Shown one piece after another: positions 35,596-44,913 of a stretch of 64,000 nucleotides of DNA (positions are counted from its first letter, which is position 1; each line of letters begins with the position of its first letter). The position numbers and the translations under genes were made by a program. Where the stretch lies: assembly GCA_009192285.1 (NCBI GenBank), contig WBVU01000019.1, forward strand, positions 951,379 through 1,015,378, in the 5' to 3' direction. This stretch comes from Morchella semilibera. Lineage: Eukaryota > Ascomycota > Pezizomycetes > Pezizales > Morchellaceae. The notes beneath the pieces are model-generated. The model was not told the origin of the DNA. It saw only the letters and a program-made list of their open reading frames with translations, and did not search any database.

Positions 35596-36629
35596 GCCAG
35601 AAATTGCAAGTCGGAAGTCTGTTGCTAAACCCTAACCCTGGTATCGGAACTTTTCATATCAAGTTGTATCGTGAAAAAGGTCTTGAGACATCTATGACTA
35701 GTCTCGTCTTGCCTCGTCTTGTTACCATCTAGGTCTTGTCTTCTTTGCCGCAATTCTCGAGACAAAGTCTCGGGATAACTTGTCTCCTATATTTTGGGGG
35801 GGACAGATCGAGGAGGTGTTAAAGGTAAGGAGGTGGCTGTTGTCGACATCTCCGGCGGAGAAAGAATGTCTTGACACCGTCCACGCCCCTGGGGCTGGCC
35901 CGGGGACCTCCACGCACTCAATTGGCCGGAGGGGGGGCGGGTTTAGATCTTGCAAGCCTGTCCTGAATATAGGGTCCACGCCCGTCCGCTCACTTTATCC
36001 CAGAGCTAGAGCGCGCCTTGTACGTACGTACATAGTAGAAGATGCTCCCCCCCGGCCCCACACACACGTCCCACAGAGCAGAGCACCTGCAAACCTCAAC
36101 CACAACCATACCCCCGCCTCCCCCGGAGAGCCTTAATACCATCCGCCCACAAACAAAGCCTCAGCCTCGATTAGCCTACAACCCGCAGAGTAAAGCCGTT
36201 TTGGGGGACAACGATGTTTGGCAGTCAAAGTAGGTACATCGGGGAATCTTTGGTTATAATCCGGAGTCCCAAATGCTAGATTTCTCCCCGCCGTTGGTGG
36301 TGGCAGGCGGGCTCAATTCATCAATTACCGTGTAATTTAAATTGCTGTTTCTGAGTTCTTATCTCTCCTCTGGCGGTGGCACCCCACCTGCTCCTGCACG
36401 ATGTATTCCGTCACCCTAACACTGAAAGCAGCTAGGACGGGATCTCAAGTGGAGAGATGTGTTTTCATCTTATGCCTATATATGATTCTCGCGGGGGTCC
36501 TGCATCGTTTGTGATTCAATTGATCAAACAATGATTTTGACGAATAACTATCTATGTTTCTAAGATACAAGGAAAACTCTCGGTCATGTTAACGATCCCC
36601 GCTGAAGTGCCGCCCTCCAAGGCCCCGGA
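35596..36629. other. Intergenic, no gene seen
   Basis: No supported gene. AACCCTAACCCTGG, a telomere-like motif, is at about 35628-35641. Confidence 0.4.
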
Positions 36630-37457
36630 CTACACGTTCTCCGGGAGTACAACTAGTGTATCCAGAGCCAGTGTATCCAAGCTGAGGTCTTTGATTTCTT
36701 CCCCGATTGTGGTATCCGTGCGAATGGTAATTGCCTGTTTCTTTGTGCTCATTTTTCTCCAGTAAGCGGGGTTGAATGAGGCGGATAGCCTTGCTTCGGC
36801 CGAGATACGGGCGATAAAGTGGCCGTAGTTCCTGACAATCAGAGCGACAGTGATGCTCTGAGGAATGCCCTGCTTGTTGTTCTCGTTCTCATTCAGTCTC
36901 CAGCTTATAGAGTGATAACGGCCCGTCCGCGGATCGCCACGCGCATGAGCTCTCCACTCGAACCTGGTGACTCCCTGTCTCTCAACCGTGCGGGTCACTC
37001 CCAAAGTCGTAGATGCCAGACTTTCCTTTCCGACCGAGAGTGAGGAGGCGTTGGAGCTAGAGTAGGTGGTTGATGAGTCGTCGCCGATGACATTATCCGG
37101 GCACCACTGCTTTATCTCGGGGGGTTTCCGTACAGCGATGGACTCGAACGCAATGTCGATAGTGGCGTGCTTGAATCGATGCTTTTTCTCTGGAGCGTAG
37201 AAGGTGAAATCGAAGATGAGGAGGGTAGCAGGTTCGCCCCCAAGTATGCCCTGCTGGGCTTTACTAAGCCTCGTCGAGATGGTGGCCTGCCCCTTAGTGC
37301 CAGAGCCAATAAATTTACCTTCGTCAGTGCCGACGGGGGCCTTGACGACCCTGCAGAACAGCTCCCCATTCTCGTCCTCTTCCTCCTCGCCCATGTAGAA
37401 ATCGTTGTCTGTGGACACAAACTCGAGGACAAAGTCGTTCGCTATAGGTCCTGACAT
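36630..37457 (-). CDS. Hypothetical protein, 275 residues
   Basis: An intact single frame from ATG 37457 to TAG 36630. There is no signal peptide or membrane segment. Composition is mixed alpha/beta with many Thr/Ser/Arg. A central serine-rich linker (STTYSSSNASSLSVGKESL, about residues 126-147) separates two beta-rich halves. The first contains an acidic loop (GEEEEDENGE) and a hydrophobic LLIFDFTFYAP strand; the second contains FEWRAHARGDPRTGRYHSISW and a strand SITVALIVRNYGHFIARIS. Alternating hydrophobic strands suggest a beta-sandwich fold in each half. I do not recognise the family. Frame length, absence of stops and ordinary codon use support a real gene. Confidence 0.75.
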   Translation of the reverse strand: MSGPIANDFVLEFVSTDNDFYMGEEEEDENGELFCRVVKAPVGTDEGKFIGSGTKGQATISTRLSKAQQGILGGEPATLLIFDFTFYAPEKKHRFKHATIDIAFESIAVRKPPEIKQWCPDNVIGDDSSTTYSSSNASSLSVGKESLASTTLGVTRTVERQGVTRFEWRAHARGDPRTGRYHSISWRLNENENNKQGIPQSITVALIVRNYGHFIARISAEARLSASFNPAYWRKMSTKKQAITIRTDTTIGEEIKDLSLDTLALDTLVVLPENV

Positions 37458-37576
37458 GATTCTTGCGGGATGGAGGTATAGGAGTTATTGTATCTTGGGT
37501 AATATAATATTTATAGTTGTTGAATTCCGTCCCGTGGTGCGAGTAGTGATTGTTTGATTGCTATGGAAGGTACATG

Positions 37577-37630
37577 TAATATTTATGGATTCGTAATATT
37601 ATGGATTCGTAATATTTATGGATTCGTAAA
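37577..37630 (+). repeat. Short tandem repeat, about 16-17-bp unit, 3 copies
   Basis: Three near copies of ATGGATTCGTAATATT lie in the presumed upstream region of the minus-strand gene that starts at 37457. Confidence 0.7.
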
Positions 37631-38139
37631 CGATCAAAGGTCAGTAGTTCTAGGCGCGGCACCGGCAGCTGATGCGAGTGTTTGTGATATGCGGGGGAAT
37701 TAACCCACGAATTCGAAAATGTAGATAGCACTACCCAAGGCACAGGTCGAAGTATTACTCATGCATTTTGTGTTTACCTACGCAACTCCTACGGGTACTT
37801 TGACCTGTGTCAAAAATCCGTTCTAGGGTCCCCTGCCTAGGCCAATTGACAATTGGCTTGACATTAGTTATTTCCCCACCCCACACGGAAGAGACGCCGC
37901 AGAAGGGCAGGTTTTAGATGCTTAGGTGCTCGAATAGGTGAATAGAGCTCTACTAGTTGGGAGGAAGGGATTCAGCCAATAAGCACTGTACGACTTTCTA
38001 TTCAAAAGGCACAACCAAAAACCCTCTAATACGACCTCCGTCGTGGTGATACCTAGTCGTTCTGAGATAGAGCATGTACCCCCGCCACTGCGCACATTGC
38101 CCACACATAGCCTGCATAGGTGGAGTAGGTATTGGATTT

Positions 38140-38224
38140 GGTTGTGCACTGCCTGATTGGTGCCTATCACATTACGAGCCAATCAGGTAATCAGAATATA
38201 GAGCTGAACCAATTTGCGCAAAGT
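38140..38224. mobile_element. Foldback/MITE-like element, family C copy 2 (left end eroded)
   Basis: The right half CCAATCAG...AGAATATAG...ATTTGCGCAAAGT matches the right half of the element at 25924-26012. An internal GCCTGATTGG/CCAATCAGG inverted pair is present. The left terminal repeat is no longer recognisable, so the left boundary is approximate. Confidence 0.5.
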
Positions 38225-38337
38225 GGGGTATGTAGTCTTTTTCACCGACTAGCATCGATATCGTGTTTACTGATCAAATTCCAGGGGTGTGTAATTGTGC
38301 GACTGACAGAATAGTGTGCCTACCCAGATACCTACCG

Positions 38338-38466
38338 CAAAATCTCGAGTTATTCGGGGGGTTGCCAAGGCAAAAGGCTGACAATCTTCAAGAAAACAGC
38401 TCTCTTTTACTAAATGTAGTTTAGCAGGTGGGCTTGGTAACCCCCCCCGAATAACCCGAGATTTTG
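38338..38466. mobile_element. Foldback/MITE-like element
   Basis: Left arm CAAAATCTCGAGTTATTCGG is matched by right arm CCGAATAACCCGAGATTTTG with a single mismatch, followed inward by a G-run/C-run pair and GCCAAGGC/GGCTTGG. About 129 bp, no coding capacity. Confidence 0.78.
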
Positions 38467-39176
38467 AACGAAATGTGGGAAGTGGGTAACACCGCATGTG
38501 GGTTACAGGTGCCCACGAGTACGGTACCACCAAAACTCGATAGGCTACCTACGGCCAGGGATTACATGTAACTGTTCAACAATTAGTCGAAGGGTAAGCA
38601 TACGGCAAACTTTGCACACAGGACCCATCACCCGTTTTGGGGCCTCGGGATACATATAGCCGATGTACAGCCTCTGGTGGAATTGTTGTAGAAATGTGGC
38701 AAGAGTCCTATTGGCTGGGCCAGCCACCTAAATCTTCTTTTTAGACCCCTGTTTCTGCAGTAATTCTACCAAAGGCTGTAGGTACACCCGCAGGAAAAAG
38801 TGAGGAAACAGCGAGAAGCATGAGTATTCCATAGCCATGCCTTTTGTCTGAAAAAGTGGATATAGTCTAAATGAAAACATAAAGGTTATTGAAACCCAAG
38901 ATAGGGAAGAGTAGGAAAGGCCAAATCGGGGGAAATGTATATATAAAATCATTGACAGCATGCCAAAGAGCATTACAGCAGTAGTAAAGGACTAGGGAGA
39001 TCATAAGAAGTGGTGAATATAGTTTAGAGGCCATAGTATCTATTCTGTATTTTGTTGTTTATTTTTAATTTTGTATTGGGGTTTTGACGGGTTGCACGCT
39101 GTTTCTTTGTGGGTGTAGGTACATGTGCAATCTCACGACCGCGAGCTAGTCCTCGATCGCAATAACCGTCTATTCA

Positions 39177-39275
39177 TAGTGTTTCCGAGCACGACTGCTA
39201 CTGCATACCGTACAAAAAAGTGCCAAATCCAGCTTTTTGTATGTCATGCAACATTGGTAGTGTTCGGAAACGTTA
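39177..39275. mobile_element. Foldback/MITE-like element, family A copy 2
   Basis: Imperfect inverted arms TAGTGTTTCCGAGCAC and GTGTTCGGAAACGTTA. The internal CTACTGCATACCGTAC parallels CTATTGCATACCATAC of the element at 22013-22107. Lengths are also similar (95 and 99 bp). Confidence 0.55.
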
Positions 39276-39490
39276 GTAGTGGAGCAGCTAAGCTACATAG
39301 CGAATCTAACCTCCGCCTTTTGGTGGGGGCCAAACCTATCCATATTGGAAGGCGTCGAGGATCGGCGCCGTACCCCTAATTGGAAGCGCCTGACGTGACA
39401 TGACCATGGTATGTAGGATATAAGAACCCGACAGATCCCTCCCAAGGGGCACCACTATTCGCTAATCTTAAGTTTTGCGGGGGCATAGGT

Positions 39491-42400
39491 ATGGCGTCTG
39501 CCATGTACGCAACATACATGATGGGCAGCCTTCCGAGAGAAAGCCGTATGGAGCGTCGTGAGAGGGAGCTTCGGGAGCAGCGGGAGAGGTTCGCGACATT
39601 ACAAAATATGACGGGACCCAATCGTGATGAATACAACCATCAACCCATCGACAAACCACCCCCGCAGAAATCAGCAGTGCCCAGGAAAGAAAGCCGTATG
39701 GACCGTCGTGACAGGGAACTTCGGGAGCAGCGGGAGAAGTACTTGACATTACAAGTGATGGAGTCCGATAGCGATGAAGACGGCCATCAACCCATCGACA
39801 AACCACCCCCGCAGAAATCGGCAGTGCCTAGGAAAGAAAGCCGTATGGAACGTCGCGACAGGGAACTTCGGGAGCAGCGGGAGAGGTACTCGGTATTACA
39901 AACGATGGATTCCGATAGCGATGAAGACGACCATCAACCCATCATTAGCGAAACTGATGACAATCACAGAATATCCCCTGAGTTGGATGAGAAATGGTCC
40001 TCTGGGAAACTTGCACGCAGCAGCAAATCGCCCCCGCAGAAATCGGCAGTGCCCAGGAAAGAAAGCCGTATGGACCGTCGTGACAGGGAACTTTGGGAGC
40101 AGCGGGAGCAGTACTCGATATTACGAATGATGGAGTCCGATAGCGATGAAGACGACCATCAACCCATCATTAGCGAAACTGATGACAATCCCAAAATATC
40201 CACTGTGTTGGATGGGGGGTGGTCCTCTGGGAAACTTGCACGCAGCAGCAAATCCCCCCAGGAATCGGCAGCGCCCAGGAAAGAAAGTCGTATGGAACGT
40301 CGTGACAGGGAACTTCGGGAGCAGCGGGAGAAGTACTTGACATTACAAACGATGGAGCCCAATCGCGAAGAAAATGACCATCAAACCATCGACAAACCGC
40401 CCCCCCAGAAATCGGCAGTGCCCAGGAGAGAAAGTCGTATGGAACGTCGTGACAGGGAACTTCGGGAGCAGCGGGAAAATTACTTGACATTACAAATGAT
40501 GGAGTCCAATCGTGAAGAAAACGATCATCAATCCATCGACAAACCGCCCCCCCCGGAAATCGGCAGCGCCCAGGAGAGAAAGTCGTATGGAACGTCGTGA
40601 CAGGGAACTTCGGGAGCAGCGGGAGAAGCACTTGAAATCACAAATGATGGAGTCCAATCGTGAAGAAAACAACCATCAATCCATCGACAAACCGCCCCCC
40701 CGGAAATTGGCAGTGCCCAGGAGGGGAGGTCGTATGGGACGTCGTGACAGGGAACTTCGGGAGCAGCGGGAGAAGCACTTGACATCACAAATGAGGGAGC
40801 CCAATCGTGAAGAAAAGGACCTCATCCTGGATAAGGAAGGTATCTCAACGCCCTAACACCACCAAGAGTGCCCCCCCCTAAATGGTCGACATTTTTGCTA
40901 ATCTCTGGCAGGGCCCATAGCAGCTGAGCAAGAGGTGCCAACACTGGAAAGGACAGGCAATGTGCCTAGTGGACACACGTCCGAAAAGATCAGGACGCCT
41001 TCAAAAGCACAGCCTGAATCTGCCATTAGCGCAGATATTGAGCAAACACTTGATGGTATGTCGGGCATTTGAATCCACGTTTGAGGCCGATATTTCTCCT
41101 CCTTCAAGACAGTCGCCTCTCTAACCATTACCATCTTGGTGTATACATGTAGAAGGAGTGCTCGATTTCTTTGACCTCGGCGTGCTCGACGTTTGCGGGA
41201 AGGCCGGAAGGCCTAAACTGGCCAGCGGTGGTCTTGAGACAATCTTAACGGGTCTTATTTCCCACGAAATCCAGGGGATCTACTTCAATCCTACCCTCCG
41301 CTTTGTTTCCTTACCCAGGCTCATGTCGGGCATGAGTGGAAAAATCTTTGAAGAGTTTTTCGATTGGCTCTCAATGAAAGGGGTGACCGCTATAAACGGA
41401 GATCAAGATTCAGGATACCGGTGATAATGCACATGAGCATATCCAGAGTGCACTGAGGGGAGGGTATCGTACGTTACGGTTTGCTGGGATCAAAAGATTT
41501 TGCTGGTTGAATAAGGACATCGATCCCGTGATAATCGAGGGGATGCTGCCGGAGGTGGAGGAACTATGGATAGAATGGAACGAGCATGTGCCAAAGCGCT
41601 GGGAGAACAAACTTCAGAGTTTTGAAAAGGTACCCCCATAGCCACCGGTTCTTTACTCTGATATCCGACATACTAATAAACTAAATCCCAAGCTTACGAA
41701 GGTCCATATCGTACTGAGACCAGGTCCGGCTTTTCCATCAGCAGCCTTAGCGAAAAAGGATAGTGAAGATGCGGCGTTGTACTGTAAGCAGATAAGCTGC
41801 GGAGGCGTCGCCGCCGATTGTGTAGAATACAGGCTCGTTTTTCCAGCTAAAGATGACAATATACAAGAATCTGTCGACACAACATTCAAAGGAGAACCTA
41901 TAGACGGGTTAGTGGTCTACCTCTTACTTACCTTGTATTCCGTCATTGACATCGCACGGAAATAGAAACATAGATCCGTGGATAAGATCCATGCAAGAGG
42001 TCACCCGAACGGATCCCATAATGGAATATCGTCAAAGGTCCGGTTGGTTGAAGGGTGTGAGGGTGGCCATTCTTGATAGCGGGATTGATATGTTTAACCC
42101 CATCTTTCAAAAAAGTGTAGTTGGACGAAAGTCATTTGTGGGGGACGCTCATGACTTCCTTGATCTGGATGGTCACGGAACACACATAGCTGGGCTGATT
42201 TTGAAAGTAGCCCCCCACGCTGAGCTTCTCATCGCGCGCGTTACAGGTGACCAGGGAAAGTTTCCGTCAGCCGTCATAAAAGAGGTATGTTACGACACTA
42301 CTAGCCGCCGCAGTGGTGATAAAACTAGTAGACACTAAAGAATTCGCGAGAGGTAAACAGGCATTGGCGTGGGCTAAAGATCAAGGAGCTGATGTTATAA

Positions 42401-42945
42401 ATTGCTCGTGGGGATTCAACAGGCCACCAGCGAACATTGAGGATCCCATGAAGCGTATCGACCCCGAAAGCGTTGTCGTCTTTGCGGCTGTCGAGAACTC
42501 TGGGATGCAAGGTTCGAACTACCCATGGCCAGCCAGGTCCCACAACGCGATTGCTATTGGTGCTGCGGATGGGAGTGGTACGCAGTGGAAATATTCGCAA
42601 AAGATAAGCCGGCTTGATAGGACAGTACCGGTTTTTCTACTCCCTGGTTGTGATCTCACATCCAATTTCCCAATTTACCTGGATACGGCATCACGTGGGA
42701 GTAAAACAATGAGCGGAACGTCGATGGCGACTGCGGTTGCGTCCGGGCTAGCCGCAAGACTTCTAGATTATACTCAGCTGTGTGAGGGGATAAAGGATGA
42801 AGAGAGAAAGTCACGGATTGAAAAGGCCTTCGAGGATATGTGCGCCCCTCACTCTAATTATGTCAACCCCTGGAACAAGCTTAGGAAGAAAAAAGTCGTG
42901 GATGCTATAAAGTATTGGCTGATAGACATCTTTGATCTTGAATGA
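39491..42945 (+). CDS. Subtilisin-like (S8) serine peptidase with N-terminal tandem-repeat region, two apparent frameshifts
   Basis: ATG 39491 starts a Lys/Arg/Glu-rich region with eight copies of an ESRMERRDRELREQRE motif joined by Pro-rich linkers. A middle part of unknown family follows, then a C-terminal S8 domain with the full triad: Asp in VAILDSGID (codon 42074-42076), His in DGHGTHIAG (42174-42176) and Ser in SGTSMATA (42721-42723), with FAAVENSG near the oxyanion Asn. Readable introns are 40840-40911, 41056-41152, 41630-41692 and 41908-41965; one near 42285-42340 has a good donor and acceptor, but the phases do not quite join. Frame breaks occur in a poly-C run near 40545-40554 and near 41405. 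No signal peptide, so an intracellular enzyme is likely. Intracellular S8 domains are known as effector or associated domains in fungal NLR-type systems; a role in programmed cell death is inference. The stop is at 42943-42945. Confidence 0.78.
39541..40835 (+). repeat. Coding minisatellite, 8 units (about 147 bp, two of about 224 bp)
   Basis: The anchor CGTATGGAACGTCGTGACAG recurs near 39545, 39695, 39841, 40066, 40289, 40437, 40583 and 40730. Two units are lengthened by an extra ISETDDN...SSGKLARSSKSP block. A C-run inside the linker varies from about five interrupted to eight bases between units, and the longest run breaks the frame. Confidence 0.88.
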
Positions 42946-43499
42946 TATCTGCTTTCATGTACTGTCTTTATAAGTAGATCTACGTTTGATACTCTATTCA
43001 GCCAGGTGGGCGAGTAAATTTCCAAACATATTTAGTCTTGTAATAAAGCTCGGAAACCTAAAGGTAGTAGTGACAGGTGCTAGATCTGTGACTATTACAT
43101 TCTAATATTACTCCTTTTGGTACAAGCAGTCTTCACCGTAGTACAGACATATCATACCAGGCGACTCGCCGCCTGACACTGTGTCTCATAGTTATGTAGT
43201 ACGTGATAATTACTTTACCGGTGGAACACGTCGCAACTTTTGTACTCACCAGAGAACCATCGGCTCGACCCCCCCCCCCCGCACTGGTAGTAGGAGCCTT
43301 CCACGGGGATATCCATCATAGAAAGTCCACAGAGAGAAAACTCAAAATTCTCGCTCTCACAGCTCGGGAGCTAGCCAGTCAAGCATTTGTATTTTGTATG
43401 TTAACCCCCCCCCCCCCCCCAGCCCCTTCCCTAACAAGAGAACCCAGACTGGCATACATCCCATCCCACCGCGCTTTTCAAAGTGAAGGTGTAGCAAAT
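42946..43499. other. Intergenic, no gene seen
   Basis: 3' flank of the subtilase gene. Two C homopolymers (near 43269-43279 and 43405-43420) and no gene. Confidence 0.45.
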
Positions 43500-43715
43500 T
43501 GGCGCCACAGACACACCCATAATGATACCTAGGACATGCCATGGACATGTTTATAATGGCGCCTAGGGCACGCGTTGGGCACACATACGTATCCTGGCAC
43601 TAGAGATACAGCCATAATGACGCCCATAGTCACACTTAGGACACGCCCAAATTGGCGCCATGGACACGCCCAAAATGACAGCAAGGACACACTAGGGGCC
43701 CACGCCTAGGAAACA
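43500..43715. repeat. Degenerate tandem repeat (ACACGCCCATAATGGCGCC-like)
   Basis: Recurring words ATAATGGCGCC, GGACACGCC, ATGGACA and GCCATGGACACGCCC at roughly 20-40-bp spacing indicate an old, diverged satellite array. It ends just before the long-inverted-repeat element. Confidence 0.55.
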
Positions 43716-44342
43716 GCTGGAAACAGTGCCTTTCCGACCTCCTGAAATAGACGTCATGTCCGATATATTTATTATTGTAGCGGAAGTAATTCTTGTGATG
43801 TCTTCTATATATATAGTAATACAGGAGGGAATTTAATAGCCCTCTTATAACAATAATAGCCTTGGCAAACAACAGTAATGACATAATATAAGAGTGGTCT
43901 AGACCTTGCCACAATTATTATAGGGAGGATATATTTTCCCCGGTTCGCAATAGTAATCCCAGCACGTTGTGGGGCGTTGATTAGGCAACCAGTGAAGTTG
44001 TAAGCGATGCGGCTAGATCCGATTAGATTAGATTTGCGCGCTTGATCTGGGTGTAGTTACGTCACGTGGCGAGGGAAGCATAGGCGGGCCCATTTTTCCT
44101 TTTCTTTCCTTCACACACATCATCATCAATATAATCATCGTTCATGGCATCCATTGGTTCAAGTTCTTAGGACCAACATATGCACCGTGAATACGTTTGT
44201 TCATCTATCTAAAACTCTACACATTAAGCAGCCTACAACGTCAGCAGGCGTCAAGAGCGAGTGATACCTCATGACCTAGGAAAGCAGGCAGTGATAGTTA
44301 GTGATCTGACATTCATTAGTCATCAATTATATTAACAACTGG

Positions 44343-44537
44343 TATCCCTTGGACGGTTGAAAGTTGTCAAATTCGCGACCTGGACCGTGCACCAATTAGT
44401 AGGGGAGTTATATTGTTTGTTATGGTAAATAGCAGCAAACGAACCAAACAAGAATTTCCAACAGTTACCACACGAGGTTAATATTAGCTGGAAGTGGTAG
44501 GTCGCGAATTTGACAAGTTTTATCCGTCCAAGGGATA
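44343..44537. mobile_element. TA-flanked foldback element nested in the 1.16-kb element
   Basis: Left arm TATCCCTTGGACGG...TTGTCAAATTCGCGACCT and right arm AGGTCGCGAATTTGACAA...CCGTCCAAGGGATA form a 39-bp imperfect inverted repeat flanked by TA, as expected for a Tc1/mariner-type MITE. Confidence 0.82.
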
Positions 44538-44643
44538 AATACTCGCGTGGCCGAGTTTCGACTTAAAGCGACCTATGAGCAGCGCAAAAAACCTGTGAAC
44601 CAGCATCACGTGAAGAAGTCGAAGCTCGGCCGCGCGAGTATTT
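44538..44643. mobile_element. Second nested foldback, directly adjoining the first
   Basis: AATACTCGCGTGGCCGAG and CTCGGCCGCGCGAGTATT, with TTCGACTT/AAGTCGAA inside, form about 27-bp arms around a 50-bp loop. It abuts the preceding foldback with only one or two bases between. Confidence 0.8.
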
Positions 44644-44913
44644 GATGCCAGGAATATCTTGATCTCGGTTTCCGCATTGCTCACATATCTGCCTGGGGAG
44701 CAGAAGGCAGAAAGGGCAGCGTTGGGATTACTATTGCGAGAATATATCCTCCCTGTAATAATTGTGGCAATATCTAGATCACCATTAAATTATGTCATTA
44801 TTGCGTTTGTGCCAAGGCATTTACTGTTATAAAAGAGCAGCTAAATTCCCTCTTGTATTAGAACTAGATACCACATGAATTACTTCCGCTACAAGAGTCA
44901 ATATTTCGGACAG

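Larger units (their letters stand above)
43757..44913. mobile_element. Long-inverted-repeat element with nested foldbacks
   Basis: The segment 43757-43963 is matched in reverse complement by 44719-44913 over about 200 bp with moderate divergence: CGGAAGTAATTC against GAATTACTTCCG, GGAGGATATAT against ATATATCCTCC, and ATAGTAATCCCA against TGGGATTACTAT. The 750-bp core has no transposase and holds two smaller foldbacks. Length and arm size suggest a foldback-type non-autonomous DNA transposon. The outer boundaries are uncertain by about 10 bp. Confidence 0.8.

Noticed and set aside
39468-40788. Several minus-strand and alternate-frame repeats opposite the subtilase minisatellite
   Set aside because: Their periodicity is that of the plus-strand repeat, and only the plus frame connects by introns to the S8 domain.
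43203-43532. Pro-rich open frame around C homopolymers
   Set aside because: Driven by C runs; no conserved features.
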